NCBI GenBank assembly: GCA_905216095.1
Contig: CAJMSQ010000009.1
Span: 8,706 to 72,705 of the forward strand
Source of the DNA: an uncultured bacterium
GTDB lineage: Bacteria > Bacteroidota > Bacteroidia > Bacteroidales > Bacteroidaceae
DNA length: 64,000 nt
Direction of reading: 5' to 3'
The notes below the pieces were generated by a model, which saw only the letters and a program-made list of their open reading frames with translations, searched no databases and was not told where the DNA came from. Position numbers and translations under genes: made by a program. Below are positions 1 through 12,934 of the stretch, piece after piece; position 1 is the stretch's first letter; every line of letters starts with the position of its first letter.

Positions 1-771
1 GTCGCCCTGTTCCGCTCCCGTTGCCGTGAACACCGTCGTGGTGGTCACGAGGCAAAGCGTGCGCAGGAAGATGTCGCGGTTCACGCGGAAGAACCTGCCG
101 AGGGCCGTGCGCGTCATGCTGTCGCGGAATGCGGGCATCCGTGCGGGTCTGTACCGTTTCCGCCATACCCGCAGGGCAACCGCCAGTCCGAAGTATTGTG
201 CCGCGAGGGTCCCGGCGGCCACTCCCTCCACTTTCCAGCCCAGGACGAAAACCAGAAACAGGCTGGCGCACACATTGACCACGTTTTGTGACACGGCTAC
301 GTACATGGGGGTGCGGGCGTCCTGCATACCGAGAAACCAACCCGTGAGGACGTATTGCCCCAGAACGGCGGGCGCGCCCCATATCAGGACAAAGAAGTAG
401 CGCCGGGCGTAGTGTTCCACTTCGGGGGTGGCGTCCATGAAGCGGAACGCCACGTCGCAGACGGGGCGTTGCAGCAGCACGAACAGTCCGGCCAGCGTTC
501 CCGCCACGACGGCAGCCTGCATGAGTATGCGGTATGCCTCGTCGCGATTGCCTGCCCCGAAGGCCTGCGCCGTCAGTCCGCCCGTACCCATTCGCAGAAA
601 GCCGCAAAGCCAGTACGTCATGTTGAAGAGCAGTCCTCCCACGGCGATGGCGCCGATGAAGGCCGTCCGTCCCAGGTGTCCCACTATGGCAGTGTCGGCC
701 AGCGCGAGCAGCGGCACGGTGATGTTCGACATGATGCTCGGCAGGGCTATGCGGAGAATGTTTTTGTGCAT
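1..771 (-). CDS. MATE-family multidrug/cation efflux transporter, 3' end missing
   Basis: The reading frame opens with ATG at 771 on the minus strand and stays open to the window edge (257 codons), so the C-terminal part is missing. The protein starts MHKNILRIALPSIMSNITVP and continues through hydrophobic segments with the pattern of MATE (DinF/NorM-like) exporters: an early LADTAIVGHLG segment, then GTGGLTAQAFGAGN. MATE proteins are 12-helix inner-membrane antiporters that expel drugs or metabolites using Na+ or H+ gradients. It lies about 95 bases downstream of birA on the same strand and is probably the last gene of the tadA-yraN-MmcQ-birA operon. The substrate cannot be inferred. Family assignment is firm; the DinF-like subgroup is likely. 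Confidence 0.85.
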   Translation of the reverse strand, partial: MHKNILRIALPSIMSNITVPLLALADTAIVGHLGRTAFIGAIAVGGLLFNMTYWLCGFLRMGTGGLTAQAFGAGNRDEAYRILMQAAVVAGTLAGLFVLLQRPVCDVAFRFMDATPEVEHYARRYFFVLIWGAPAVLGQYVLTGWFLGMQDARTPMYVAVSQNVVNVCASLFLVFVLGWKVEGVAAGTLAAQYFGLAVALRVWRKRYRPARMPAFRDSMTRTALGRFFRVNRDIFLRTLCLVTTTTVFTATGAEQGD

Positions 772-866
772 GGTCGGTGAATGATGGAGGGGAGGAGGAA
801 AGTCCGGCCTTCAGTCCGTCTTTCCCGCATCCGATGTATTTTTTCGTAGGTCTGTCTGTGAAGGGG

Positions 867-1673
867 TTAAATCCGTTCCCGTCCGTCTTTGTCGCCGGTC
901 CGTGCGGGAGCGGAAGGCCGGACGGCGGCCACTTCCTTGAAGGCATAGCGGCGCAGGTGTCCGTCTGCGTCTTCGAGTGCCAGCCTTCCGTCCGCCCCGA
1001 TGCCGGCTATGCGTGCGCGGAACGGGCCTGCCGCGTCGCGGTAGGTGTGGAAACCGGTCCTGCGGTAGAGCCGCGAGCAGTATTCGGCGTGCAGCGCGTC
1101 GGTCTCCCCATTGCAGACGGCCCGGTAACGACGGATAAAAAAACTGACGATGCTTTCCAGCAAAGCCTCGCGGTCGGTGTCGTGTCCCGATATCTGGCGC
1201 AGCGAGACCGGGTTGGGCGCGTCGCCCGCGAAAGTCCGTTGGTTCACGTTCACGCCGATGCCGATGCGCGTCGCCGCGATGCGTGTACCGCAAAGGTCAT
1301 GCTCGATAAGGATGCCGCATATCTTCTTGTCTCCCACGTAAATGTCGTTGGGCCATTTCACGGCTATGCACTCCGCCGGCAGATAAAGGCCGAGCGCGTC
1401 GGCCACCGCCAGCGCCGTCAGTTGCGACAGGCGGAACTGCTCGTCCGCCCGCAGTGTTTCCGGCCGCAGGCCGAGGGCGAACAGCAGGTTCATGCCGGGT
1501 GCCGATTCCCACGACGTGCCGCGTTGTCCGCGTCCCGCCGTCTGGTGGTCGGCGGTCACGAGGACGAACTCTTCGGGCCGCTTGTCGAGGTCGCCGCGCC
1601 GCAGGTCCGACAGGGTGGACCCGGTGGTGTCGAGGCGCAGCCGGTACAGGTTTCCGAGGGTATCGAGGCTCAT
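867..1673 (-). CDS. birA: Biotin-[acetyl-CoA carboxylase] ligase
   Basis: The 268-residue protein has the BPL/LplA catalytic fold. The biotinyl-AMP loop reads GRGQRG at residues 47-52, followed by the KWPNDIYV segment with the catalytic Lys and then a GILIE strand. It attaches biotin to biotin-dependent carboxylases in the cytoplasm by way of biotinyl-5'-AMP. There is no N-terminal helix-turn-helix, so it is the monofunctional type and not a repressor like E. coli BirA. It starts 3 bases after the stop of the MmcQ-like gene, which indicates co-transcription. Confidence 0.93.
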   Translation of the reverse strand: MSLDTLGNLYRLRLDTTGSTLSDLRRGDLDKRPEEFVLVTADHQTAGRGQRGTSWESAPGMNLLFALGLRPETLRADEQFRLSQLTALAVADALGLYLPAECIAVKWPNDIYVGDKKICGILIEHDLCGTRIAATRIGIGVNVNQRTFAGDAPNPVSLRQISGHDTDREALLESIVSFFIRRYRAVCNGETDALHAEYCSRLYRRTGFHTYRDAAGPFRARIAGIGADGRLALEDADGHLRRYAFKEVAAVRPSAPARTGDKDGRERI

Positions 1674-1676
1674 GCG

Positions 1677-2045
1677 TTACGGTTTGTCGTTGCCGGCGGC
1701 CGCATACTCCTGCTGCACGCGCTTGGGCAGCTTGCGCAGCACTTCGTGCAGGCTGTGTTCCACGAGTTCGCGTATCAGCGCGTCGGGCACGTCGCTCTCA
1801 AGATACACGTCGTTCCAGAAACGCTTGTTCCAGTGCCATGCCCCTTCTATTCCCCGGTAGCGTTCGCGCAGTTCGATGGCGCGTTCGGGGTCGCACTTCA
1901 GGGCGATGCGGTCGGGCCGCGTGAGGTCGAGGCACGCGAAAATCTTGTTGTGGATGCGGAATACGATGTAGTCCGGTCCGAAAGGCGTATCCTCGGTCAC
2001 CTCCCTGAGGCCGAGGCAATGCTCACGTATGCTTTCAATGTCCAT
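1677..2045 (-). CDS. MmcQ/YjbR family protein
   Basis: A 122-residue protein matching the MmcQ/YjbR (CyaY-like fold) family: an early TPFGPDYIVFRI segment, a KIFACLDL strand, and a WHWNKRFWNDVYL stretch typical of the C-terminal half. The family is small and cytoplasmic and is often called a putative DNA-binding protein, but its function is not established. The start at 2045 overlaps the end of yraN by 11 bases, and birA begins 3 bases after the stop, so it sits inside a tight operon. Confidence 0.85.
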   Translation of the reverse strand: MDIESIREHCLGLREVTEDTPFGPDYIVFRIHNKIFACLDLTRPDRIALKCDPERAIELRERYRGIEGAWHWNKRFWNDVYLESDVPDALIRELVEHSLHEVLRKLPKRVQQEYAAAGNDKP

Positions 2046-2433
2046 GGTGTGTTTGGTTTGCAGCTTCGGCCGTGTCCGCCACGCCGAAAGCGTTCTTGAA
2101 ATGTTCGATGCCGAAAGTCCCGCCTTCCGGCCTTATGGCGATGACGTCGAACCGGTAGGGCCGGTCCGTTTTGTGGCAGGCCATGTAGATGCGCGCCGCA
2201 TGTACCAGTCGTTCCCGCTTTTCCGGCGACAGCCGGGCGGCATCTTCGGCGGCGTCGGCATCGCTTCGGGTCTTTACCTCCACGAATACCAGCTCGCCAT
2301 AGTATTCCGCCACGATGTCAATCTCCAGGTGCGCGTGCCGCCAGTTGCGGTCCAGCAGCCGGTAATCGTGTTCGGCCAGATAGCGGCAGGCTTCCTCCTC
2401 GCCGCGTCGGCCCAAGTCGTTGTGTTCGGCCAT
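2035..2433 (-). CDS. yraN: YraN/UPF0102 family putative endonuclease
   Basis: A 132-residue protein with the restriction-endonuclease-like fold of UPF0102. It has an N-terminal LGRRGEEEACRYL helix, then E37-I-D39, and VEVKTR with E52 and K54, the metal-binding pattern of RecB/Holliday-resolvase-like nucleases. Activity of the family is inferred from fold and not well established. The frame is open further upstream, but the ATG at 2433 gives the family start and avoids a long overlap with tadA, whose stop is 5 bases away. Confidence 0.87.
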   Translation of the reverse strand: MAEHNDLGRRGEEEACRYLAEHDYRLLDRNWRHAHLEIDIVAEYYGELVFVEVKTRSDADAAEDAARLSPEKRERLVHAARIYMACHKTDRPYRFDVIAIRPEGGTFGIEHFKNAFGVADTAEAANQTHHGH

Positions 2434-2438
2434 CCGCG

Positions 2439-2870
2439 CTAACGTTTGCGTTTGAAGAAATCGCGCATCATGCGTCCGCACTCTTCCTCGAGCACGCCCC
2501 GGACCACTTCCGTCTTCGGATGGAGCGCGCCGGGCGCATAGACCGAGAACCCGCGTTTGGGGTCGGGCGCGCCGTAGACCAGCCGGCCCACCTGCGCCCA
2601 GCCGATGGCGCCGGCACACATCACGCAAGGCTCCACGGTGACGTAGAGCGTGCACACGTCCAGGTATTTGCCGCCCAGCGCGTCCGCGGCGGCGGTGATG
2701 GCCTGCATTTCGGCGTGTGCCGTCACGTCGTTGAGTGTCTCCGTCAGGTTGTGCGCGCGGGCTATGATGCGGTCGCGGCACACGACCACTGCTCCCACGG
2801 GCACTTCGTCGCGGTCGGCGGCTGCCTGTGCCTGTTCGAGCGCTTTGCGCATGTAGTCTTCGTCTGTCAT
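2439..2870 (-). CDS. tadA: tRNA-specific adenosine deaminase (cytidine/deoxycytidylate deaminase family)
   Basis: A 143-residue zinc deaminase. The HAE motif (H52, E54) and PCVMC (C82, C85) form the zinc site and catalytic Glu. TadA converts A34 of tRNA-Arg(ACG) to inosine. The frame is open to 2954, but a -7 box lies at 2942-2949, so the longer start would lie inside the promoter; MTDEDYM at 2870 is the usual start of the family. The PDPKRGFSVY stretch before the C-terminal helices would also fit a guanine-deaminase-like paralogue, so specificity is inferred. It is the first gene of the operon that runs through yraN, the MmcQ-like gene and birA. Confidence 0.85.
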   Translation of the reverse strand: MTDEDYMRKALEQAQAAADRDEVPVGAVVVCRDRIIARAHNLTETLNDVTAHAEMQAITAAADALGGKYLDVCTLYVTVEPCVMCAGAIGWAQVGRLVYGAPDPKRGFSVYAPGALHPKTEVVRGVLEEECGRMMRDFFKRKR

Positions 2871-2941
2871 TTCCGGTCTTTTTTTCTGTCTGTGCCGCCG
2901 ATACCGGATTCCGGGAAAGCCGGCCGGCGGCATCATGTCCG

Positions 2942-2949
2942 CAAAGTTA
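2942..2949 (-). promoter_or_regulatory. -7 box of the tadA operon promoter
   Basis: On the minus strand the sequence reads TAACTTTG followed by C, a perfect Bacteroidota TAnnTTTG box, about 70 bases before the tadA ATG. No clear TTTG -33 box is visible at the usual distance. Confidence 0.6.
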
Positions 2950-3029
2950 AGCAATTCCGTGCGAAAACGGCCATGTCGTTCCGCGTTAAGTTGTGCCAGC
3001 GCGGTGGGCGCGGTTCCTGCCCGTCCGTG

Positions 3030-3308
3030 ATTTTAACACTTCTTGCTTTTCGTCGAAAAATGTTGTATCTTTGCGATACGGAAAATAGGGGAGGCGGTCG
3101 CGTACCGCCTTTTTTCGTGTAAATAAGCCCGTTATGGGCCGATTTACATGCACATGTAGAAAATTTTAGAAGCAGCCTGCGCAAAAATACATGCCTTCTA
3201 TTTTGAACCGGAAGCAGTCCGCGAGCGAAAAGATGCCTTCTACGTGTTCGTAACTCTATTCTGTTTACATATTTTTACGTAACCGAAGTTAAAAATGTTA
3301 ATGTCGGA
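3030..3308 (+). repeat. Dispersed intergenic element, copy 1 (subtype A)
   Basis: This is one of four related elements in the window. In order it holds a 5' box (TTTTAACAC), a promoter (CTTG at 3042-3045, 20 bases, TATCTTTG at 3066-3073), an intrinsic terminator at 3092-3115, an ATGCACATGTAG palindrome near 3148, an ATGCCTTCTA segment that occurs twice, and a conserved 3' box GTTAAAAATGTTAATGTC near 3288-3305. It fills most of the 620-base gap between tadA and the beta-galactosidase gene. It is closest to copy 2 (17525). No protein-coding potential is evident. Confidence 0.8.
3092..3115 (+). terminator. Intrinsic terminator inside repeat copy 1
   Basis: AGGCGGT (3092-3098) pairs with ACCGCCT (3104-3110) around a 5-base loop and is followed by a T run. 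It starts only about 19 bases after the element's own -7 box, so it would end a transcript of about 35 nt. Confidence 0.75.
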
Positions 3309-3309
3309 A

Positions 3310-3348
3310 CTGCCGGACCGCCGTCTGCGGAGTGGCGGCCCGTTTTTT
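3310..3348 (+). terminator. GC-rich hairpin with T run between repeat copy 1 and the beta-galactosidase promoter
   Basis: GGACCGCC pairs, with one mismatch, with GGCGGCCC across a loop, followed by seven T. It would isolate the beta-galactosidase promoter from read-through out of the repeat. Confidence 0.5.
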
Positions 3349-3376
3349 TGCACGCGCAAGTCTGTCTGTCTCATAA

Positions 3377-7510
<4,134 letters not shown>

Positions 7511-7541
7511 TCCGTAGCAGGTTTTAATCTCCGTAAAAGCC

Positions 7542-7579
7542 ATATCGGCCGGTTCATCTCGTGAACCGGCCGATATTTT
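7542..7579 (+). terminator. Intrinsic terminator after the beta-galactosidase gene
   Basis: A perfect 15-base-pair stem (7542-7556 with 7562-7576) around a 5-base loop, followed by TTTTG. Confidence 0.85.
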
Positions 7580-7698
7580 GTGCCCGGCTGTTCCGCTCGA
7601 AAAGGGAGAAACCATACCGCGGAAGCCTTGATTTTTTAATTAATAGATGTAAAAGAGAAAAAAAGACTTGGAAAAGGAACGGTAACATTCATTTTTTG

Positions 7699-7706
7699 TA
7701 TATTTG
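7699..7706 (+). promoter_or_regulatory. -7 box for the nucleotidyltransferase gene
   Basis: TATATTTG followed by C is a perfect TAnnTTTG box, 52 bases before the ATG at 7759, in an AT-rich stretch. Confidence 0.6.
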
Positions 7707-7758
7707 CAATACAGTCAGGAAAAACACGACTAATCAAATCATATTAATCATTATTCAC

Positions 7759-8670
7759 ATGAAACCTACACTCTTTCTCCTCGCTGCAGGAATGGGTAGC
7801 CGCTACGGTGGCTTGAAGCAATTGGACGGTCTCGGCCCTCATGGCGAAACCATCATGGATTATAGTATTTACGATGCCATCAATGCCGGATTCGGAAAGT
7901 TGGTTTTCGTCATCCGCAAGGACTTTGAAGAGGATTTCCGCCGCATCGTGCTTTCCAAGTACGAAGGTCACATCCCCTGCGAACTGGTGTTCCAGGCACT
8001 GGATGCCCTGCCCGAAGGTTTCACCTGCCCGGCTGAGCGCACCAAGCCCTGGGGAACGAACCACGCAGTCATGATGGGTAAGGACGTCATCAAGGAACCG
8101 TTTGCCGTACTGAACTGCGACGACTTCTATGACCGCGATGCCTTCAAGGTGATGGGCAAGTTCCTGAGCGAACTCCCCGAAGGCAGCACCGGACGCTATG
8201 CCATGGTCGGCTTCCGCGTGGGCAACACGCTCTCGGAAAGCGGAACCGTGAGCCGAGGCGTATGCGAGAACGACGAGAACCACCACCTGACCAGCGTCGT
8301 TGAGCGTACAAAGATTCAGCGCTTCGACGGTGTGGTGAAATACCTCGATGATAACGGCGAGTGGGTGGCCATTCCCGACACGACTCCCGTATCCATGAAC
8401 TTCTGGGGCTTCACTCCTGACTATTTCGCACACAGTGTGGAATACTTCAAGACGTTCCTGTCTGACCCCAAGAACATGGAAAACCTGAAGAGCGAGTTCT
8501 TCATCCCGCTTATGGTGGACAAACTCATCAAGGACGGTACGGCTACGTGCGAGGTGCTCGACACTACTTCCAAGTGGTTCGGCGTTACTTATCCCGAAGA
8601 CCGTCCCGAAGTGGTGGAGAAGTTCAAGAAACTGGGCGAAGACGGCGTTTATCCCGAAAAGATGTTCTAA
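7759..8670 (+). CDS. Sugar-phosphate nucleotidyltransferase
   Basis: A 303-residue protein of the NTP-transferase superfamily. The N-terminal LAAGMGSRYGGLKQ is the nucleotide-binding loop, and NCDDFYD supplies the metal-binding Asp of the DxD type. Such enzymes transfer NMP to a sugar 1-phosphate in the cytoplasm. In other Bacteroidota, members of this subfamily are often found with a NahK-like kinase, which in this window lies 20 kb away at 28147. The frame is open back to 7561, but the ATG at 7759 follows the promoter and starts the conserved domain. It is a single-gene unit with its own promoter and terminator. The sugar is not deducible; an N-acetylhexosamine 1-phosphate is a reasonable guess. 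Confidence 0.85.
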   Translation: MKPTLFLLAAGMGSRYGGLKQLDGLGPHGETIMDYSIYDAINAGFGKLVFVIRKDFEEDFRRIVLSKYEGHIPCELVFQALDALPEGFTCPAERTKPWGTNHAVMMGKDVIKEPFAVLNCDDFYDRDAFKVMGKFLSELPEGSTGRYAMVGFRVGNTLSESGTVSRGVCENDENHHLTSVVERTKIQRFDGVVKYLDDNGEWVAIPDTTPVSMNFWGFTPDYFAHSVEYFKTFLSDPKNMENLKSEFFIPLMVDKLIKDGTATCEVLDTTSKWFGVTYPEDRPEVVEKFKKLGEDGVYPEKMF

Positions 8671-8692
8671 ACGGACACGGCTCCGCCTGTTG

Positions 8693-8739
8693 AAAATGCC
8701 TTCCGGAATCCAAAGCGGTTTCGGAAGGCATTTTCTTTT
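8693..8739 (+). terminator. Intrinsic terminator after the nucleotidyltransferase gene
   Basis: AAAATGCCTTCCG (from 8693) pairs with CGGAAGGCATTTT (to 8734) and is followed by CTTTTT. Confidence 0.85.
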
Positions 8740-8820
8740 TCTGATGTCCCTACCCGGATTTTCTTACCTTATATATATAAGGTGTAGGCAGGGGCGGGTA
8801 ATGTGTGGGGCCGGGCCGGT

Positions 8821-10449
8821 TTATCTCTTGAGGCATCCTGCCGCCAGTGCCTCGGCACACCGCTCGCCGTCGATGGCGGCCGACACGATGCCGCCGGCAT
8901 ATCCCGCACCTTCGCCGCAGGGATAAAGCCCCTCGAGACGGATGTGGTGGAGCGTGGATGCGTCACGGAGAATGCGGATAGGGGCGGAAGTGCGCGTTTC
9001 TGCGGCAATGACGATGGCTTCGTTGGTCAGAAAACCATGGCTCTTGCGGCCGAAGGCGTTGAAGCCCTCGGTGAGACGTCGTGTGACGAACTTAGGCATC
9101 CAGAAATGGAGCGGCGACGACAGCAGGCCCGGGGAATAACTCGTTGTCGGCAGGTCGTAACTCAGTCGGCGGTTCACAAAGTCGGCCATGCGCTGCGCCG
9201 GTGCGGTTTGCCGGCGGTTGCCTTGCATCCAGCAGGCTTTCTCTATGGCCTCTTGCAGGTACATCATGCGCAAAGGGTTATCTGCTTCGTACATGTCGGC
9301 ATGTGCGTCGGCGAAGTCGGCATCCTGCATGGCCTCACGCAGATAAGGGGCCAACTCCCCGTCGAGGTCTTCGACGTGGGTCTCGACTACCATGCCCGAG
9401 TTGCTCCATGCCGAGCCGCGGGTGCTGGGACTCATGCCGTTCACGACGATTTGTTGCGGCCCGCTGGCGGCCGGTACGACGAAACCGCCGGGGCACATGC
9501 AGAAACTGTACACTCCGCGGTCGCCCGACCGGGCTACGTAGCTGTACTCGGCGGCCGGAAGATAGCGGCCGCGGCCTGTGCGGTTGTGATACTGTATGCA
9601 GTCGATGAGATGTGAGGGATGCTCCAGCCGGACACCCACGGCGATGTCCTTGGCTTCTATTTCGATGCCATCAGCCCGCAGCAGGCGATACACGTCACGG
9701 GCGGAGTGCCCCGTTGCCAGTATGACGGGGCCGGCAAACTCGCGTCCGTCGGCCGTAGTTGCGCCGACAATGCGTCCGCCCTGCCTCATAAGCCCGTTTA
9801 CCCGTGCGCCGAAATGCACTTCTCCGCCGGAGCGGCGAATCTGTTCGCGCATGGCCTCGATGATACGTGGCAGTCGGTCCGTTCCGATGTGGGGATGGGC
9901 ATCGCTGAGTATATCGGTGGAAGCTCCGTGCTGGCAGAAAATGCGCAATATCCGCTCGACATTTCCGCGTTTCTTGGAGCGCGTGTAGAGTTTGCCGTCG
10001 GAGTAGGCGCCCGCCCCGCCTTCCCCGAACGAGTAATTGCTCTCGGGGTCGATGATATGTTCGCGTGAGATGCGGGCGATGTCGCGTCTGCGTTCGTGTA
10101 CGTCCTTTCCACGCTCCAGTACGATGGGGCGGATGCCGAGTTCCACGAGGCGAAGCGCGGCGAAGAGGCCGCCCGGACCTGCGCCCACGACAATTGCGCA
10201 CGGCTTGTTCGTGACATCGGGATACGTGATGGGCGCGAAGTCGGCAGCAGGTGCAGGCTCGCCGATGAACAGTTCTACGGAAAGGTTTACGTATATGGCG
10301 CGTTGCCGTGCGTCTATGCTGCGACGGCGGATGCGGAGTGCCGTGATGCTGTGCACGTCGCACCCTGCCTCGTGCGCCGCTATGGCTTTCAGTTGTGCCT
10401 CACGGCAGGCCGCTTCGGGCGTAACGCGGAGTTGGAGAATTTTTTGCAT
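8821..10449 (-). CDS. NAD(P)/FAD-dependent oxidoreductase (COG2509 type)
   Basis: A 542-residue flavoprotein. The Rossmann dinucleotide-binding motif is GAGPGGL at residues 89-95, preceded by an N-terminal alpha/beta domain of about 80 residues. Further hallmarks are the YSFGEGGAGAYSDGKL stretch and a C-terminal GEGAGYAGGI second FAD motif. The family (FAD-dependent dehydrogenase, related to BFD/HI0933-like proteins) has no assigned substrate. The gene lies 36 bases downstream of radA on the same strand and is probably co-transcribed with it. Confidence 0.85.
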   Translation of the reverse strand: MQKILQLRVTPEAACREAQLKAIAAHEAGCDVHSITALRIRRRSIDARQRAIYVNLSVELFIGEPAPAADFAPITYPDVTNKPCAIVVGAGPGGLFAALRLVELGIRPIVLERGKDVHERRRDIARISREHIIDPESNYSFGEGGAGAYSDGKLYTRSKKRGNVERILRIFCQHGASTDILSDAHPHIGTDRLPRIIEAMREQIRRSGGEVHFGARVNGLMRQGGRIVGATTADGREFAGPVILATGHSARDVYRLLRADGIEIEAKDIAVGVRLEHPSHLIDCIQYHNRTGRGRYLPAAEYSYVARSGDRGVYSFCMCPGGFVVPAASGPQQIVVNGMSPSTRGSAWSNSGMVVETHVEDLDGELAPYLREAMQDADFADAHADMYEADNPLRMMYLQEAIEKACWMQGNRRQTAPAQRMADFVNRRLSYDLPTTSYSPGLLSSPLHFWMPKFVTRRLTEGFNAFGRKSHGFLTNEAIVIAAETRTSAPIRILRDASTLHHIRLEGLYPCGEGAGYAGGIVSAAIDGERCAEALAAGCLKR

Positions 10450-10485
10450 GATAAAGAAAAACTAAGATAGGGACGCTTGGACTTT

Positions 10486-11859
10486 TCAGCCGAAAAGTTC
10501 GCGCAAGGCGTGCTCTACACGTCCTACAGGTACGAGCTCCATGCCGCAGTGTCCGCGGTCAAGGCCTTTCAGGTTGCTTTCGGGAAGGACAAAGCGCGTG
10601 AAACCTAATTTTTGTGCCTCGGCAATGCGTTGTGTGATGCGGGCGACGGGGCGTATCTCCCCGCTCAGGCCGACTTCGCCTGCCATACATACGTTTCGCT
10701 CTATGGCAGTATCGACGTTCGAGGACAAAACGGCGGCTATGACGGACAAGTCGATGGCCGGGTCGGTGACGCGGATGCCTCCCGCTATATTCAGGAAAAC
10801 GTCTTTCTGCGCCAACTTGAAGCCAACCCGCTTTTCGAGAACGGCCAAAAGCATGTTGAGGCGGCGCAGGTCGAAGCCCGTGGCCGATCGCTGGGGCGTA
10901 CCGTATGCGGCCGTGGAGACCAGTGCCTGTGTCTCTATGAGCAACGGGCGTATGCCTTCGATGGCGGCCGATATGGCTATGCCGCTCAGTTCTTCGTCGC
11001 CGCGGGTGAGCAGCAGGCCCGAGGGATTTTCTACGGGATGCAGGCCGCCGGCGCACATCTCGTAGATTCCGATTTCGGAGGTTGAGCCAAAGCGGTTCTT
11101 GATGCCGCGCAGGATGCGGTAAAGGTGATGTCGGTCGCCTTCGAACTGCAGAACGGCATCGACAATGTGTTCCAGTACTTTCGGACCGGCGATGCTGCCT
11201 TCCTTGGTGATGTGTCCGACGAGGATGACGGGCACTCCGCTCTCCTTTGCATACTTCAGGAGCGCCGTGGCGCACTCACGGATTTGCGTGACACTGCCCG
11301 GCGAGGATTCAACTCCCTCCGCGGCGACGGTTTGTATGGAGTCGATGACGACAAGGTCGGGCCTGACGTTCCGGATGTGCGTGAAAATCTGTTCCAGACG
11401 CGTCTCGCAGAGCAGCAGGCAGTCGGATAGCATCTCGCCGAGGCGGTCTGCGCGCAGTTTGATTTGTCGTTCGCTTTCTTCTCCGCTCACATACAAGATG
11501 CGGCGTGCGGTCATGCGCAGCACGGTCTGCAACAGCAGTGTGGATTTGCCTATACCCGGTTCTCCGCCCAGGAGTATCAGCGAACCGGGCACTATTCCGC
11601 CGCCCAGTACACGGTCAAGTTCGTTGTCGAGGGTGCCGTACCGCGGCTCCTCGGCCGCGGCAACGTCCTTCAGCCGCACGGGTTGTGGCGTGTGGTCCTT
11701 GTCGGACAAGGCCGCGGCTGCCGGGGTACGTGTCGTTACCGGCCGCACCCGCATTTCCTTCATCGTGTTCCATTGGCCGCACGACGGGCATCGTCCCACC
11801 CACTTGGGCGAGTCTTGTCCGCAGTGCTCACAAACGTAAACGGTTTTCTCTTTTGCCAT
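10486..11859 (-). CDS. radA: DNA repair protein RadA
   Basis: A 457-residue protein with the full RadA/Sms layout: a zinc finger with C10, C13, C24 and C27, a RecA-like ATPase with Walker A GGEPGIGKST at 98-107, the RadA signature KNRFG near residue 254, and a C-terminal Lon-protease-like domain. RadA helps branch migration in recombinational repair. It sits between the MerR-type regulator (48 bases upstream) and the FAD oxidoreductase, all on the minus strand. Confidence 0.96.
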   Translation of the reverse strand: MAKEKTVYVCEHCGQDSPKWVGRCPSCGQWNTMKEMRVRPVTTRTPAAAALSDKDHTPQPVRLKDVAAAEEPRYGTLDNELDRVLGGGIVPGSLILLGGEPGIGKSTLLLQTVLRMTARRILYVSGEESERQIKLRADRLGEMLSDCLLLCETRLEQIFTHIRNVRPDLVVIDSIQTVAAEGVESSPGSVTQIRECATALLKYAKESGVPVILVGHITKEGSIAGPKVLEHIVDAVLQFEGDRHHLYRILRGIKNRFGSTSEIGIYEMCAGGLHPVENPSGLLLTRGDEELSGIAISAAIEGIRPLLIETQALVSTAAYGTPQRSATGFDLRRLNMLLAVLEKRVGFKLAQKDVFLNIAGGIRVTDPAIDLSVIAAVLSSNVDTAIERNVCMAGEVGLSGEIRPVARITQRIAEAQKLGFTRFVLPESNLKGLDRGHCGMELVPVGRVEHALRELFG

Positions 11860-11907
11860 GTCGTATGCTATGGATACTTGTTCCGGTGCCGCACACAGGC
11901 GGATTTC

Positions 11908-12255
11908 CTATTCGAGTTCGCCCAGCTCCTTGCGGATGCTTTGCAGTTCAGCCTTGATGGCGCGCAGACGGTCTATGACTTCGACCGTCTGGACCGTACC
12001 GCTTTTGTTGCTTTTCAGGGCATCCCGTGCCGCGGCAATCTTGAGTCCGCGCACCTTGACAAGGTTGTACACGAGACGAATCTGCTCGATGTCCTCCTTT
12101 GTATAGCGTCGGATGTTGCGACCCGTCTTCTGGGGAGAAATCTGTGGGAATTCCTTTTCCCAAAAACGAAGCAACGTCTCGTTTACATTAAACATTTTGG
12201 CGACTTCGCTGATGGAATAATAAAGTTTCAGCTCTTTGTTCGTATTTAGTGCCAT
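11908..12255 (-). CDS. MerR-family transcriptional regulator
   Basis: A 115-residue protein. Residues 10-80 form a MerR winged helix-turn-helix (YYSISEVAKMFNVNETLLRFWEKEF in part, then RRYTKEDIEQI), followed by a C-terminal coiled-coil-like helix of about 35 residues. There is no effector-binding domain or Cys metal site. Short MerR proteins of this kind are conserved next to radA or other housekeeping genes in Bacteroidota; target genes are unknown. Confidence 0.87.
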   Translation of the reverse strand: MALNTNKELKLYYSISEVAKMFNVNETLLRFWEKEFPQISPQKTGRNIRRYTKEDIEQIRLVYNLVKVRGLKIAAARDALKSNKSGTVQTVEVIDRLRAIKAELQSIRKELGELE

Positions 12256-12324
12256 GAGAAAAATCCTTGCCAGTGAGAAAAACTATTCGGAAAGGCTTCC
12301 GGGTTGGTCCGGAAGGTTTCAACT

Positions 12325-12852
12325 TTATTCGGGAGTGCTTTCGTAAACGTTTTCAATCCCGATGACGTAGACGGTGTGCAGGCTTCCGCCGGGTTTGTCG
12401 TTATACCAGCGTTCGCAGACGGCTTTGTCGAGGAATTTTTCGGCTTTCATTTCGCAGCGGTACAGTTTCCGGCCCTCTATGACCAGGCGTGCCTGTTCGA
12501 ACGTGACGTTTCCCGCCTCGGTAGCCAGGGGCCGCAGTCCCGTTTCCTTTATTTTGTCGCAGTCGCGGCCCGAGTGTGTGCCGCAGAAGTTCAGTATTTC
12601 GCGGTTCTCCTTTCCTAAGAAAGAGAGTGTCATACATTCGTTCTCCTCGGTGAAGGCATACGTGTGTCTTTCCGGGCGGACAAATACAAATGCGACGGGC
12701 TTGTTCCAGAGGAAGCCCACACCTCCCCACGACGCAGTCATGGTGTTGAAGTTCTCAGGCCCGCCTGCCGTAATCAGCATCCACTCTTTCCCGATAATAT
12801 CAATGATGTCCTCTTGCCCCAGCCGGCTTATGTCCGTCTTCTTCATACGCAT
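12325..12852 (-). CDS. Flavin reductase-like (FMN-binding split-barrel) protein
   Basis: A 175-residue protein resembling flavin reductase-like domain proteins: NTMTASWGGVGFLWNKPV in the first third (the typical 'NxMTxSW' strand), then VFVRPERHTYAF and a TLSFLG stretch. Members bind FMN and may reduce flavin or protect against oxidative damage; the physiological role is unknown. It is a single-gene unit with a good promoter 83-113 bases upstream. A second possible start two codons downstream (MKKTD) cannot be excluded. Confidence 0.82.
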   Translation of the reverse strand: MRMKKTDISRLGQEDIIDIIGKEWMLITAGGPENFNTMTASWGGVGFLWNKPVAFVFVRPERHTYAFTEENECMTLSFLGKENREILNFCGTHSGRDCDKIKETGLRPLATEAGNVTFEQARLVIEGRKLYRCEMKAEKFLDKAVCERWYNDKPGGSLHTVYVIGIENVYESTPE

Positions 12853-12934
12853 GTTTTCTTCTATATTATATATGGTGTGCCTTACGCACGTTTCGCTTTT
12901 CCGTCTGTGCCTTCCGGCAAAGACCTAACGAAGC

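Noticed and set aside
777-2099. Long plus-strand reading frame over birA and the MmcQ-like gene
   Set aside because: It is a shadow of high GC at third codon positions; the minus-strand genes have clear family motifs.
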